A stretch of DNA of 64,000 nucleotides from Nothophaeocryptopus gaeumannii (GCA_031771865.1 JASISA010000023.1:186001-250000), one strand, 5' to 3'; counted from the first letter of the stretch, positions 1 to 11,025 are shown. Notes: generated by a model from the sequence alone, not told the origin. A program made the numbers and translations.

Positions 1-561
1 CACGACATCCAACCCAGTCCATCCCCTCAACCCATTCCAACCAAACCCCTCCAACAGCTAGGTCTCACCTTCTTCATCCACACCCAAACCGGCCTAACCT
101 CCCTACTCCGCTCCCGCACCACCCTCCCCCTCCTCATCGAATCCTCCTACGGGCACAACATCTACGGCGACCACGGCGGTATCTCCCTCTCCTCGTACCC
201 CAACCTCATTTGCATAGCCGGCGGAGTCGGCATTACAGCTCTTCTTCCATTCATGTCCGCCCATGCCGGACGCAAGAAGTTGTTCTGGGGCGTGAGAAGT
301 GGGAAGTTAGTTGAGGCGGTTGGGGATGTGATGGAAGGTATGGTGGGTAAGGAGGTGGAGATGGAGGTGAAAATTGGGGAGAGGTTGGATTTGAGGGGGA
401 TTTTGGAGAGGGAGATTGCTGCTGATTCAGGAGTGGGGACGTGTGTGGTTGTCAGTGGACCGGCGGGGATGGCTGATGATGTTAGGGTGCTGGTTAGTGA
501 GTTGGTCAGAAAGAACAAGCATGCGAATGTTGCGTTCGTGGAAGAGAGTTATAGCTGGTAG
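1..561 (+). CDS. Ferric-reductase-type transmembrane oxidoreductase, C-terminal part (partial, 5' end outside window)
   Basis: The reading frame is open from base 1 to a TAG at 559-561 and gives the last 186 residues. These match the FAD/NAD-binding half of fungal ferric reductase / NADPH-oxidase-type proteins. Visible are a short flavin-domain tail with LLIESSYG, then the nicotinamide-binding motif AGGVGITALLPF about 80 residues in, then an SGPAGMADDV stretch, and the characteristic extreme C-terminus VAFVEESYSW. Members carry electrons from cytosolic NADPH through FAD and haem across the membrane to ferric iron or copper chelates. The N-terminal membrane and haem-ligand region is not in the window, so substrate and membership (iron reductase versus a metabolic oxidoreductase) cannot be decided. 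The first part of the visible sequence is Pro/Thr-rich with C-biased third positions, the last part G-biased. Confidence 0.85.
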   Translation, partial: HDIQPSPSPQPIPTKPLQQLGLTFFIHTQTGLTSLLRSRTTLPLLIESSYGHNIYGDHGGISLSSYPNLICIAGGVGITALLPFMSAHAGRKKLFWGVRSGKLVEAVGDVMEGMVGKEVEMEVKIGERLDLRGILEREIAADSGVGTCVVVSGPAGMADDVRVLVSELVRKNKHANVAFVEESYSW

Positions 562-744
562 ACATAAGGTGGACATCGGGGTGCTGACTGGAGCGGTGTT
601 TGGAGGCTGGTGTGAGGATGTGAGTCAGCTCGCCGCCGCTGAGCCTGAGGCTCCAAGGTAGCCGCTCGAGCTCCGAATGAGGACACATTGAAATTCTTAC
701 ATTTGACTCACCACCAAGAGCCCGTGGCTCTTGGTCTAAGCAAC

Positions 745-817
745 AGCTTGATAGCTCAGTCGGAAGAGCGATGGGCCCATAACCCGTAGGACGAAGGATC
801 AAGACCTTCTCAAGCTA
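745..817 (+). tRNA. Initiator tRNA-Met (anticodon CAT), intronless
   Basis: All four arms fold. The acceptor stem is 745-751 with 810-816 (AGCTTGA/TCAAGCT, seven perfect pairs). The D stem is GCTC/GAGC at 754-757 and 766-769. The anticodon stem is 771-775 with 783-787 around the loop CCCATAA, which places CAT at 778-780. The T stem is 793-797 with 805-809, and the discriminator is A817. Initiator hallmarks are all present: A1-U72, three G-C pairs (GGG/CCC) at the base of the anticodon stem, C33, and a T loop ATCAAGA with A54 and A60 instead of T54. No intron is present. Confidence 0.95.
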
Positions 818-1232
818 TGTCCATTCTTTTGCATTCGTGCAGTTCTTTTTGGTCAATGTCAAGACTCATCGTTTGCAGCTCTTGGTCTCGATATGCCACG
901 CTTTACTTACTTTCTTTTTGAATACATGGGCCTTCATGGTCATGCATCTCTCCCAGCTATGTTTTTTGATCCTTCGGAGGCGTGTTCTCGCGTTCATGTG
1001 AGGGTTGCCGCAAGTGTACTAGAAAATGTCGCCTTTGCCGAACAGAGATATAGCACGAAGATTAGATAGTCGACGTCAGGGGCCAATCTCTCTTGGTCTA
1101 TGCTCGCTGAGAGCCTCGAGTTTCCTCTGTCCTGTTGTTCTCGCTTGACTTTCTGTGTCTCTATCCAATCTTCGCCTGCTCCCCATCGGATCTGTGCTCT
1201 ATGACAGCCACATGCCCTCTCTCTGCCTTTTC
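818..1232. other. Intergenic, tRNA to guanylate kinase 3' end
   Basis: I see no gene, repeat or RNA in this stretch. It should hold the 3' flank of the minus-strand guanylate kinase. Confidence 0.5.
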
Positions 1233-2067
1233 TCACATCCCATCTTCTCTACCTTTGCCCATGCCCTGGACTTGAAGGTTCTCCTCTGGCACACAAAACT
1301 CCTTGAACTCCTTCCATGCTTTCTCTAAATCATCGTTCACAATAATCTTCTCAAACACGCCACTCTCCTTTGAGAATTCAATCTCCTTCTCCGCCTGCTT
1401 CAATCTCTCCAACACAGCCTCTTCCTTATCCGTTCCTCGCCCTCGTAATCTCTTCTCCAGTATCTCGATGGAAGGTGGTTGGACGGAAAGGTATCGTGCG
1501 TTCAAATCGGTCTTCTTGACCTGCTTCACACCCTGCGAATGCAGTTAGCCCTCACATCCCTCACCCATCCTTACTACTGCTTGATAGGACAACACATACC
1601 TCCATCTCAATATCCAGAATACAAGTCATCCCCTGTTCCGCAACATCCTTGACAGCTTTCACACTAGTCCCATAAAGATTACTCCCAAACTGCGCATGTT
1701 CGATAAATCCATTCTCATCCACGAGTTTCCGAAACTCATCCCGAGGCACGAACCAATACTCCCGGCCATGTTGCTCGCCGGGTCGCGGTTGCCGGGTAGT
1801 GTGCGAGACGGAGAGGGCGAAGCGGTTGGGGTATTGTTCGCGCAGACGGGTAATGAGCGTGGATTTGCCGGCGCCTGAGGGGCCGGAGACGACGATTGGG
1901 CGGGGCTTTTCTGGGATGGTCGTCAGTTTGGTGGGCGGTGAGTGTGGGAGGTGATTTGGAGGATACCGGTTGGAGCCATGTTGGCGAAAGAGCGACGGAT
2001 GGAGTGGTGGGTTGCTTGGAGGAGGCGCGAAGGAGCGAGGGGACGGCGGAGGAGTGTGGTCATTCAC
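1233..2067 (-). CDS. guk1: Guanylate kinase with N-terminal extension
   Basis: Two exons on the minus strand: 2067-1600 and 1532-1233. They are separated by a 67-nt intron (1533-1599) with donor GTATGT, branch CTAAC and acceptor GCAG. Splicing is in phase and gives 255 residues. The enzyme phosphorylates GMP (and dGMP) with ATP in nucleotide synthesis. Visible motifs: P-loop GPSGAGKST (62-70), the GMP-binding stretch SHTTRQPRPGE...GREYWFV, YGTS, and LDIEMEGVKQVKK, which spans the splice junction and confirms it. Family members are usually about 190-200 residues; here about 55 Pro/Ser-rich residues precede the P-loop. No other in-frame Met exists downstream, so either the extension is real or a further 5' intron is hidden there. 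The minus-strand C-terminus is Lys/Glu-rich. Confidence 0.9.
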
Positions 2068-2703
2068 GGCTCACTTGCATGTGAAGATCGGAGTGTGGTT
2101 GGGAGATGCGGTGTGGCCGATCTCCGTTAAATGAGATCTTGGCATGTGATTGGATTCGGCTATCGAGAAGCTAGCGGGTGTCGGTGCGGGTTCGTTAAGA
2201 AGCGACACAATTGCTTCCCTGACCTTGATTCCTTCACTTCACACCGCACTTTCTTATATCACATTTCTTCCGATCCCAGCCACCACGATGAACACTTGGA
2301 CGGTTTGAAGTTCACAATGTCGACAGGGTAGACCATTTGCTTCTCGAAAGCGGCATCTCAATCCCTCGGTGGTCGTTTACGCCCACAGATTGGCCTCCAG
2401 CATGTGATGCTGGCCAGAGAGCATCGAGAAGCGTTCGCCTTCAATTCTGAAGACAGTCCTCGTCAATCGCATGGCTCCTGCTGGCTTGATCAGCTTGTCG
2501 TGTGATATTTTAATACTGAGTTCTGAGCAGCTTCGTGTCTTGTGCTCCCATACGAAAACTCTAATTGATCCTCAGAGAACTACTAGTATATCGCGCTGTT
2601 CTCGATATTCCACAGCGTCCTCTGAAGACGTACACACGGCATATCCATATATCACGTCTCTCCCCCAAGACTCACGTCCGCGTCACTCAATACAAAGTCC
2701 ACG
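2068..2703. other. Intergenic upstream of guanylate kinase
   Basis: Holds the guanylate kinase promoter (minus strand). No convincing gene; short open frames here lack recognisable features. Confidence 0.4.
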
Positions 2704-3188
2704 ATGGCTCGCTACACTGGCAAATGCTTCTCGGACGGACGCGACCTCTCACGTGTGGTTTCGCTCATTGCGTGTATACCTCGTTCCCATGTTCCCTCCC
2801 GAACATTTGACTCAGAGAATTCCGCTCGCACTGTCTGTGAACCCCTACCTTCGCGCGGTTGATGTGCTCAACGCATCAATCACAAGGAGATCTGGCGCCA
2901 CATTCTGCCGCAAGATATCGATAACTGGGATAGCGCAGGCACCTGGTTTTCTGTCTACACCTTGGGGCGTACCTCGGAAAGCGCTTTGCAGGACCCAAAA
3001 TTTGCCCAGCTTCAGGGCGCGGCCGTGCCGAGGACATTTTAGCCGCTTGTGTAGAGCGTCGGCAACGTAGCAAGGCCAACGCGATGCTACTATCAGGCAG
3101 AATTTCAGGGTTTCGGGACATCACCTTGATGGCAATGCAAAGTGAAGCCGCGAGTCTTGTCATGTGCGCATTCTTTCTGGCCTGTTGA
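2704..3188 (+). pseudogene. Possible broken protein-coding gene (unrecognised)
   Basis: An ATG at 2704 in a good context (CCACGATGGCT) opens a frame that ends at a TGA (2860-2862). The same frame then runs open to 3042 and reads like coding sequence (NHKEIWRHILPQDIDNWD...), and a +1 frame continues with GRAEDILAACVERRQRSK... to 3188. The coding look passes from frame to frame without good splice sites; one possible intron, GTGAAC to ATCACAAG around 2836-2890, covers the TGA but not the second shift. I do not recognise the family. It could be a relic with frameshifts, a multi-exon gene I cannot resolve, or chance open frames. Confidence 0.25.
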
Positions 3189-3882
3189 GTCTCAGATAGG
3201 GATATGCGGGAACCTCTTTTCATCGTGACTTCCTCCTCACTTCCTCTCTCATCTTCCATAGACCCATACACCGGACCACCCTCCTCGAGACACAGCGCCT
3301 CCGAACCATTCTGAGTGAATCTCTTTTCCTTTCTCAAGTTCTGACTGAGTTTTGACGCCCCGGGATCTGAATCGAAGCAAGCAGTATCTTGAGCTGTTGA
3401 GAGAGAGCAGACGCAAGACTGACCCATCGAGCGATAGTTCTTGCATGCTCGGCCCATCCTCGCTCCTTCAAAGCCCACCCTTGACTTACCTCCGCCTGAA
3501 ACTGCTGCAGCACCAACCTTTGCAACCCGAGAGAGATGTCTGTATACGTCTCACCTTTGCACAAACTCAAATTGAGCATCGTTTTGAAAGTACTGGCGGA
3601 CGCCTGAGTAGTTTTAAAAAGAGCATTATGGAAATGAGAGTATTGCTGGTGAACATCTCTCATGAGTGGAAAATTCTTGCAAGGGAAAAGTCCTCACTGG
3701 TGGGAAGTCTACACTTCGATACCGCCATCTGGTCCTCCTCTTGACGTCCCTCTTCTTCCTGCCCCTCCCTCAGTACCCCCTCTTCTTCTGCCCACTTCCC
3801 TCAGTTCCTCCTCTTTCACAATTTCACATCCCATTCACCCTGTCCTGTTGTCCATCATCCCTCAGATTCTCTTCATCAACTC
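3189..3882. other. Intergenic, C/T-rich
   Basis: The segment 3720-3890 is strongly pyrimidine-rich on the plus strand. It lies downstream of the minus-strand gene ending at 3883. I see no gene with support. Confidence 0.4.
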
Positions 3883-5877
3883 TCACTCTTGACCCATGTG
3901 CACTAGAGATCTTGCTGCCAGGTGCCTCTCAAACATGATGTCCACTGGCACGCAATAAAATCCAGGGAACATCGTCATCACCACTTTGGGTCCCTTTGGG
4001 CCCACCCCCAGCTCTTCCATTTCCGAACCAATCACTTCCTGTCCCCGAGTCGGCCAGCGACAAGAGTGCTGGTCACTCGACGCAGTCATCTGCGCCTGTA
4101 AAATCAAAGCTTCCTTCATAGTCTTGCGGAGATCCCCCCTGAACCTGCTACGCCACTCATTGCTGGCGATATCCTTCCGAAAGAGGACCAGGTGGTCGTG
4201 AAGTGCCGAGTCGAGCTTATCTGCCAAGATTGCAGCTTCGGGAGCAACTACTGTCTCATGGAATTCCCTGTCTCGAGTCTGCCGCATGGCGGCTTCGCGC
4301 ATCAGGCGATCGAAGTCGATCTTCATTTCGGGAAGGACGAATCGCAGAGAGTCTCTCAGCGCTGTGCTGGAGATGTCCTTAACGTGGTTGATTGGAGACT
4401 GCCATGGCAGATCTTGACGGAAGATGTACAGCATGAGGAATGCCGAGATCAAGCTCAACAAGACGTGGGTCTCTGCGATGGCGCCTTTGTCTCGCAGTTG
4501 CGCGGCAGCATCATACCAGTTATTTGTACCGAAGATCTGAGTGTAGAGTCTCCTGAGTACTGTTGAGGGATTAGCTTCGAAGTTGGGAGGACGCGCAGGG
4601 ACGTCCCGATGTTCCACGCTATCCAAGAACTGTCCCATGGCCGTGAAGATGCTGCTGCGGAGAGAGCGGACGTCGCGGTCGAAGAGTTCAGACGGAATCC
4701 CGACCGAGCAATCTGTTGTGATGAATTCTGGCATGCGCGCCGCTTTCTGTGGTTGATATTTCTCGCCTTGGAATCGGGAATCGAGCTTGTTTGTCTTCGC
4801 TCTGTGTGCCTGTAAATCGGAATCGTCTTTACCGGACGCTAGCGATGCATCTGCATGCTGCTCGCCGACGTTGCTCTTCTCACCTGTGTTGATGCGCTCT
4901 CTCGGCAATGCATCACGGGCAATTTCAGTCCCATTGACATGTTTGGACGCGGCGTTGGCAGAGAGGTCCGATGCGTCAAGAACGCGTCGCTGATACTGGG
5001 AAGTGTCCGTGTTGGTACCGTTCGCTGCTTGTCTCCTCTTGCTCGCAGCATCCGCTGAGATGACTTTCTGCGCCTGTCGTAGGTCGTCTGAAGGACTGCT
5101 GGTACGATCAAAAGATCTGTTCAGAAGATGGTCGGCCTCAGCGGCTTCTGCTATGCCATTTTCAGAAATAAGGCCACTTGCCTTGACTTTCTTGCGAGGG
5201 CCAGCGCCAAAGTCGCCACTCGAGTCCTGATCTTCATCGTCAAGGTAGCCTGAAGTCCGCTTGCGACTGCCGTTCTCCTTTTGGCCAAGGTTGCTGACTT
5301 CTGCATTATCAAATGCTGTGATCTTGCGCTTCTTCTTCAACTTGGCAGTTCCGTACTCCTGCTCTGTTTGCTTGCGCTTCTTCGACTTGCTCAGGGCAGC
5401 CAGGGGTTCATCTTCCATGAGTTCGTTGCTATCGGAATCGGCAATCTCGGTAGGCGGCTGTGAACTGCTCGGACCTGCATGCTGCACCCCGGCGCTAGTC
5501 GCGCGCTGCGGATCCTCGGTGGACAGAGCAGTGTCTGGCCTCACGTAGCCGATCGATTGCAGGTAGACATCAGTCAAGCCAGCACTACCTTGCTGCAGAA
5601 GCTGACTGCGAGTGGAAATGCCCGGCCATTTCGTCTTGAAGATGGTCTTGTTGAGTCTGCTGAGCAAGTTGTGGAGGCTTTTTTCGTCATGCTTCTCTTG
5701 CTGCTGAGACTTGGCGCCAACCATGTACAGATCGTGGGAACTCAAGAGCGAGCGGACGAATTCGGGCTGCTGTGCGTCAGTCTGCAGCTGTCCACTGTGA
5801 GCGTCGCGCTCTGACAAGACTGAACGGATGGTCTGCTCGTACACGAGTGACCTCTGTGGCTTTTGTGTTGCAGACAT
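3883..5877 (-). CDS. Large basic hypothetical protein, probably nuclear
   Basis: Single-exon frame of 664 residues starting at the ATG at 5877 (MSATQKPQRS). The open frame extends further upstream, but that part reads like a 5' leader and the next Met is 82 codons away. I do not recognise a family. Visible parts: a helical N-terminal region (about 1-115, ending DVYLQSIGYVRP), an acidic Ser stretch (146-160), a bipartite nuclear-localisation-like cluster (SKSKKRK...KLKKKRK, 163-185), a long charged Ser/Ala-rich middle, and a structured-looking C-terminal region from about 430 with FITTDCSVGIPSELFDRDVRSL and a Trp/Arg-rich segment (EWRSRFRGDLRKTM) near the end. The clear N- and C-terminal blocks around a disordered centre suggest a nuclear scaffold or DNA-associated protein; this is inference. 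Confidence 0.75.
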   Translation of the reverse strand: MSATQKPQRSLVYEQTIRSVLSERDAHSGQLQTDAQQPEFVRSLLSSHDLYMVGAKSQQQEKHDEKSLHNLLSRLNKTIFKTKWPGISTRSQLLQQGSAGLTDVYLQSIGYVRPDTALSTEDPQRATSAGVQHAGPSSSQPPTEIADSDSNELMEDEPLAALSKSKKRKQTEQEYGTAKLKKKRKITAFDNAEVSNLGQKENGSRKRTSGYLDDEDQDSSGDFGAGPRKKVKASGLISENGIAEAAEADHLLNRSFDRTSSPSDDLRQAQKVISADAASKRRQAANGTNTDTSQYQRRVLDASDLSANAASKHVNGTEIARDALPRERINTGEKSNVGEQHADASLASGKDDSDLQAHRAKTNKLDSRFQGEKYQPQKAARMPEFITTDCSVGIPSELFDRDVRSLRSSIFTAMGQFLDSVEHRDVPARPPNFEANPSTVLRRLYTQIFGTNNWYDAAAQLRDKGAIAETHVLLSLISAFLMLYIFRQDLPWQSPINHVKDISSTALRDSLRFVLPEMKIDFDRLMREAAMRQTRDREFHETVVAPEAAILADKLDSALHDHLVLFRKDIASNEWRSRFRGDLRKTMKEALILQAQMTASSDQHSCRWPTRGQEVIGSEMEELGVGPKGPKVVMTMFPGFYCVPVDIMFERHLAARSLVHMGQE

Positions 5878-7063
5878 GATGTTTGGGATTCGATTGATAT
5901 CAAGTGTGATTCGTGTTATAGTCGGTGCTGTGAACTGGTGCAAGATGTACTTGGTTTGGGTGTGCTTGAACGGGGTAGGCCTAAGTCCACTGTGAGGGAT
6001 GCAGGTCAGTTCTAGACATGAATTTCGAAGTCGAGGTGAGTTGGCTTTTGACCGGCGGGGTCCTAAAGCATCGACTAGAATGACGTTTGTTTGATCTGAA
6101 GCGGGACGCCCGAGCGTCAGCATTGTGCTTCAATCAACACGTTGAAAGAACCTATTGTTCCTTTTGCAATCGTCAATTGAACCGCCGTCAGCCTACAAGA
6201 GGCAATCATTGCATGAGCCTGCGATGAATTTCAGCAGCAGCATCAGAAAAATCTTGCGCAGTGTTACAGATTTATCGCCCGTGATGAAGGACTGCCGCTT
6301 CGTTCTTGAAAGCCCTCGAAGATGAAAGCTTGCGCCAAGCACGGAGGTCTTGGGGGCTTCGGAAAAGAAAGCCACATCTTCTTTACGGCCAGCAGCTTGC
6401 ATACGGGGTACGCTAGAGGTAACAGGCGCAGAACGAAAGCTTGATCGTAAGGCTCTGAAGCCATTATCGTGCAGCTGCGGGTGTGCAGGCGGATTGCGTC
6501 CGTTGAGTCGTTCGTCTAACGAACGACAACATCAGTAGAGTGCGAGGAGGCTTCCTCAGACCGCAACCTGCAATTATTCCACACTCGTTAGTACTCTCTA
6601 TACTACCGATGCTCTATGGTCAAACACCACGAAGGAGCTGGGCGAAGGGGCATGCAACGACAGTGGACACCTCAGTTTCATGGAGCATAATGTATGTATC
6701 CGTGCCCTTGCCGCCGTTGCAGGTGTCCGAGTATCATTTGGGTAGGCTGTCGTCGATTGAGGCCTACTGATAATGATGCAGGACACTGGATACAGTATTG
6801 TGAAAGACGAAGTGAAGTCCCGCAGAATTAAAGTTCTGATCCCTGTCCCACGCGGTGGAGCGTGCACACGCGACTGCGGACATCAGATCTTGAACTTCAT
6901 CCTTCCTCTTTCCGACATCTGTTCAGCCGTTCTCTTCCGAAAAGCATTTGATCGCTTTCAGCTCAGTCTGCTGTACTCGAAGTCATGAACCGTTTCCAGG
7001 ACCAAGATCGTGCGGCCCAACGGAAGACGAAATCCTCAGCAGAGTGAGCGAACACAGGCCAGC
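5878..7063. other. Divergent intergenic region
   Basis: About 1.2 kb separates the minus-strand unknown gene (start 5877) from the plus-strand RecQ gene (start 7064). It must contain both promoters. I see no RNA gene, repeat or supported coding frame. Confidence 0.4.
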
Positions 7064-8564
7064 ATGCCTGGCCTTCCGCGAAAGCAGCTCGGTCAGAAAG
7101 TTGACATCGACTTTACTCTCCGAAAGGTCTTTGGAAGAGACAGCTTTAGGTAGGCCGAACTTTCCATACCCCTAATTCTAATGCTCATACATATTCAGAC
7201 CGGTCCAGCGCGAGGTCGTAATAGCAGCTCTTGAAGGCCACGATGTCTTCCTTCAAGCAGCTACAGGCTTTGGCAAAAGCTTGTGCTTTCAACTGCCGGC
7301 GGTCGTGGACTTTGGGATCACCATCGTCATCTCGCCACTTCTCGCTCTCATGAACAACCAGATGGCTGGCCTGAGAGCGGCGAACGTTAAAGTCGAAACT
7401 ATCAACAGCACAACTCCTCCGTCGGTCAAGAATGCAATCATTGCGGACCTCAAGAGCGGCCATCCTCTCACCAGACTTCTCTATGTGACGCCCGAATACT
7501 GTCAGCTTGATCACTTTCGGAACAGCCTCCGCACTGTTTACAAGCAGCGAGAGTTGGCCAGAATCGCCGTGGACGAGGCACACTGCATCTCCGAATGGGG
7601 ACATGACTTCCGACCAAGCTTCAAGGAGCTCAGCTGGTTCAAGCAAGAGTTTCCAGACATTCCCATGATATGCTGTACGGCGACGGCTACAGATCGAGTG
7701 CGTTCGGATGTCATTGGCACTCTAGGCCTTGAAGAGAGCAAACTGAAAAGATTCACCATGACCACCAGTCGGCCAAACTTACATTACGAAATTCGCTACA
7801 CCCGGGACGATGAAGACCATTACGACAACTTGCTTGCCTGGCTAAGAGCGTCTCACGCACGCCGCGCTAACAATGTGGCACGTTCGCACGAACTCAGCCA
7901 ACGAAATGAGCGAGCGACAAACGTACCGGGTATCATCTACACCTGGTATCGAAAGGACACAGAGGCCCTTGCCGCTCGCTTGCGAGAAGACGGCATAGGC
8001 GCCAAGCCATACCATGCTGGACTCACAGTGGAGCAGAAAGACGAGAACCTTCACGGCTGGGTGAAGAACAAGGAAGGCTTCGATGTCATCGTCGCAACTA
8101 CTGCCTTCGGCATGGGCATTGACAAGGACAATGTTCGATTCGTGGTTCACTGGCAGATTCCGAAGTCATTTGAAGGCTATTACCAAGAAGCCGGTCGAGC
8201 TGGGCGAGACGGAAAGGCTTCCATTTGCATCATGTACTACAGTCGCGAAGATCGCGATAGGGCCGGACAAATGATGTCTCGGGAGATTCAGAAATATGCA
8301 GGCAAGGGCAATGCGGATGCGGGAGTCAACCGCGGCAAGAGTTTGCAGGCTCTCATTCGGTATTGCGAGGACGTGAAATCTTGTAGGCATCAGGCCATTG
8401 CGCAGTATTTCGGCGAGAAGGATGTGCCGCCGTGCCACTGGGCTTGTGATTGGCACAAGGATGCGAAGGCGCTCGCGAAAAGGAAAGATAGGGACCTGGC
8501 TTCGGAAGAGTGGGTGGCTACACAGGCCCAGATGGGCACGTACAGTAACGACTATTATGAGTGA
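7064..8564 (+). CDS. Short RecQ-family DNA helicase
   Basis: Two exons, 7064-7149 and 7199-8564, with a 49-nt intron (7150-7198, donor GTAGGC, branch-like CTAAT, acceptor TTCAG). The join restores the RecQ motif FGRDSFRPVQREVV, giving 483 residues. RecQ enzymes are 3'-5' DNA helicases that process recombination and replication intermediates. Visible: motif 0 with the conserved Gln (32), Walker A ATGFGKS (50-56), DEAH (154-157) followed by CISEWGHDFRPS, the arginine-finger region QEAGRAGRDG, and the RecQ zinc-binding cysteines (YCEDVKSCRHQ...CHWACDWH). The protein stops soon after the zinc site, so there is no winged-helix RQC or HRDC domain. It is therefore much shorter than Sgs1/BLM types and resembles the short accessory RecQ class. 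Its stop lies 20 bp from the stop of the convergent Hsp70-like gene. Confidence 0.9.
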
Positions 8565-8584
8565 TCACAGCATTTGACGTTCAG

Positions 8585-11025
8585 TCATCGCCCATTTCCC
8601 ACGTCATCATCCTCGTCTTCATCATCAACAATCGTTGGACGACCGCCAACTCTCCTCGCATGGGCCTGCTCATATGGAGCAAATGCTCCCCATTTCTTCA
8701 CAGGTACCTTCTTGACCCGCCGCTGCGGCACACGAGACGCTTGCGTAGCAGCCGATGCATTCTCCATCGCCTTTTGCTCCCTTTTTCTCGCCCTCTCGTC
8801 CCGCGCACTCGCTCCAGCACTCCTGGTCTTCCTCTTCGTCCTCAAACGGTCTTCTCGGTCACTCTCCAACACCTCCTCGGGAACAGACACATTATCATGC
8901 GGGAAAGAATCATACTCTTCCGTCCGCAAAATTATGCTCTCCTCATGTGACAGTTCGTATCGCGTGTTATTGAGGTACGGAATCGGGTGTCCTTGAGCAT
9001 CGAAGGGCTCGATTCCGGGGGCGAGGAATTCGATTTGGATGGTTGTCGTGATGCCTTCGCTTTCGAGGTGCACGCGGGAGTAGACTTCGTAGCCGTCGTC
9101 GCCGTTGGGTGCGACTTTTAGCTCGTAGCCGCGGGCGGCGGGATCGAAGGTGACTTGGCCTGCATCCCAGAGGAAGAAACCGTCTTTTTCGAGGGGTTTG
9201 CCTTTGGTATCACAGAGAGGGGAGTGGTTTGGCGGTGTGACGGCGCTTGTGTAGATTGGGCAGTAGAGAGTCGTCTGTTCCGGGACCATGAGGTGGAGTT
9301 GCCAGATACCTTTGCATTTGAAGCGATCGCCGTATTTGCGGCCCTGCAGGAATGTTAGAAGAGTGCGAGGTAAGTTCAAGACATGATTGAATTACGGCTT
9401 TGAGCAAAGTCATGCAGCGATCACTCACGACCATGTCGTCTGCGTTCCAACCGCTGGGAAACGTGACTCCCGCATCTGGGATGGGCTCGGTGAGGATGAC
9501 GCTGGGATCGTCTGGGTTTAGCTGACCCGCAGGAATAGTAGCATCTGGATGCAAGTCGGAATTCCAGTCTTCATTGATAGCAATCGCGAACGCCGGCGTA
9601 TCTGTCAAGGACCGGGCGGCTTGGTCGTAGTAGCGCAGCAGCGCTCCCGTTGCGACGGGCTTGTGACCGTAGTCGCAGACGAGACCTGGCTCGTAGTAGA
9701 CAGGAATGCGTTCGCTCTCGTCTTTGTCTTCGCCGTTGAACTCTCGCGTGAGGCGCTCTGCGAGGTATTCGGAATCTGCAAGGCCTCCCGAAATCATAAG
9801 GAACTAAGAGTTGTCAGTCATGTCTGAGAGAAACTGAATGGCATATAGCATATGTCTGTGTCGGGCTGCATCTGCTTCCAGGCTGCAGCGATAATATCAT
9901 CAATGACCTTGTCAAAGAACTCACGAATCTGTTGCCTATACTCCAAAGTCAGCCTTGATTTCTTGTATTCGGCTCAGTTCGCTGACGTACCTAGTAACAA
10001 ATAAGTTGAGCAGAGTTTCATTGCTGAAGGTATGAATGACCTCGTGTGGGGCCCAGTACTTCTTCACCTTGATCTCCTCGAACAGTCTCCCCGCCATGGC
10101 TTTGAAGCCATCAATACTCAAGCCAGCCAAGCCTGCTGCAGCTTCGAGGCTTCCATATGATACGTTATGAGAAGAGCTCTCCAGGGAGTCCACGAAAGCC
10201 TGGTTGATGAATGACGATCCGGAGACTGCACCACTTGGCTTCCCGACCACATCAAGGCCCGTGGTGGCGCCTGACTTAGGATCGCGCAAGATTTCGCATG
10301 TGACACAATCCTGCATATGTTAGAGTTGCTGCTTCCCACGGACGCGTACGACGATCATGACTTACCACAGTACCGCCGCCAATATCCACGAATTGGAATT
10401 TGCTGCCTTGCTTGACGACGGACTTGTCGAAATCTGTGACTGCATACCCATTCAGGTCCTGAAGGGCATATGCAGCGGATGCGATCGGCTCAAACACAAG
10501 CTCGATGTTCGGCAGACCCGCCTCGCGTGCCGCGTCGTTCATGATCTTGTATGCTTTGCCCTTACATTGCTTCGGAACGCTGATCATGACACTCTGTTCG
10601 ATACGGTGGAGGTCGATACCAGATAACGCCGGTACTTTCGTCTTGCAGCACATCAAGACATGTGCATATATGAGGCGCAGGTGATCGGCAAGAAACTGCT
10701 TAAGGGTCTTGCCATGCTCAATTCGCAGCTTGCGCACCGCTTCATGTTCTACCTGCGTGTCGTACAGCGCGAGCTTTACATGACGAAGCAGCTGATCGTC
10801 ACGAATCTTGCCGTCAAGCACGAGCTTGCGGAGGTCTGTGCCCCGAAGCAGCTGACCGCCGACATATGCAGCGTCCATCGGAAAGACGTATTCTCTCTGC
10901 CCGAATGTCGCGGCTTTGATGTGGTCTTTCTGGGGAGCGACGCCGGGCGGCGCTAGCAGCGAAGCCGCTTTGCCTCGAGTTGTTCCATAGTCGATGCAGG
11001 TTTTGAGGCGGAGCTTTTGCGACAT
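8585..11025 (-). CDS. Hsp70-like (actin-type ATPase fold) protein with a non-canonical intron
   Basis: Five minus-strand exons: 11025-10366, 10310-9991, 9935-9854, 9803-9429, 9343-8585. Together they give 731 residues. Introns 1, 2 and 4 are standard (donors GTAAGT, GTACGT, GTGAGT; acceptors GCAG, ATAG, GCAG). Intron 3 (9804-9853, 50 nt) has branch CTGAC and acceptor TTAG but begins ATATGC rather than GT. Frame and homology require it: DTD then FLMISGG. Visible motifs of the Hsp70/actin ATPase fold are CIDYGTT (phosphate 1), FVDIGGGTVD (phosphate 2, spanning intron 1), a connect/adenosine motif ISGGLADSEYL, and a divergent C-terminal part ending in a charged tail (DDEDEDDDVGNGR). Proteins of this class in fungi are HSPA12-like and are thought to be chaperone-related or regulatory; a client is unknown. 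Without intron-3 splicing the frame stops shortly after residue 354. Confidence 0.85.

Noticed and set aside
2471..3070. 199-residue plus-strand open frame
   Set aside because: No features, and it competes with the better coding-looking frames on the same strand.
2876..3478. 200-residue minus-strand open frame
   Set aside because: Arg/Ser/Cys-rich without domain or start context; looks like an antisense shadow of the frame-hopping segment.
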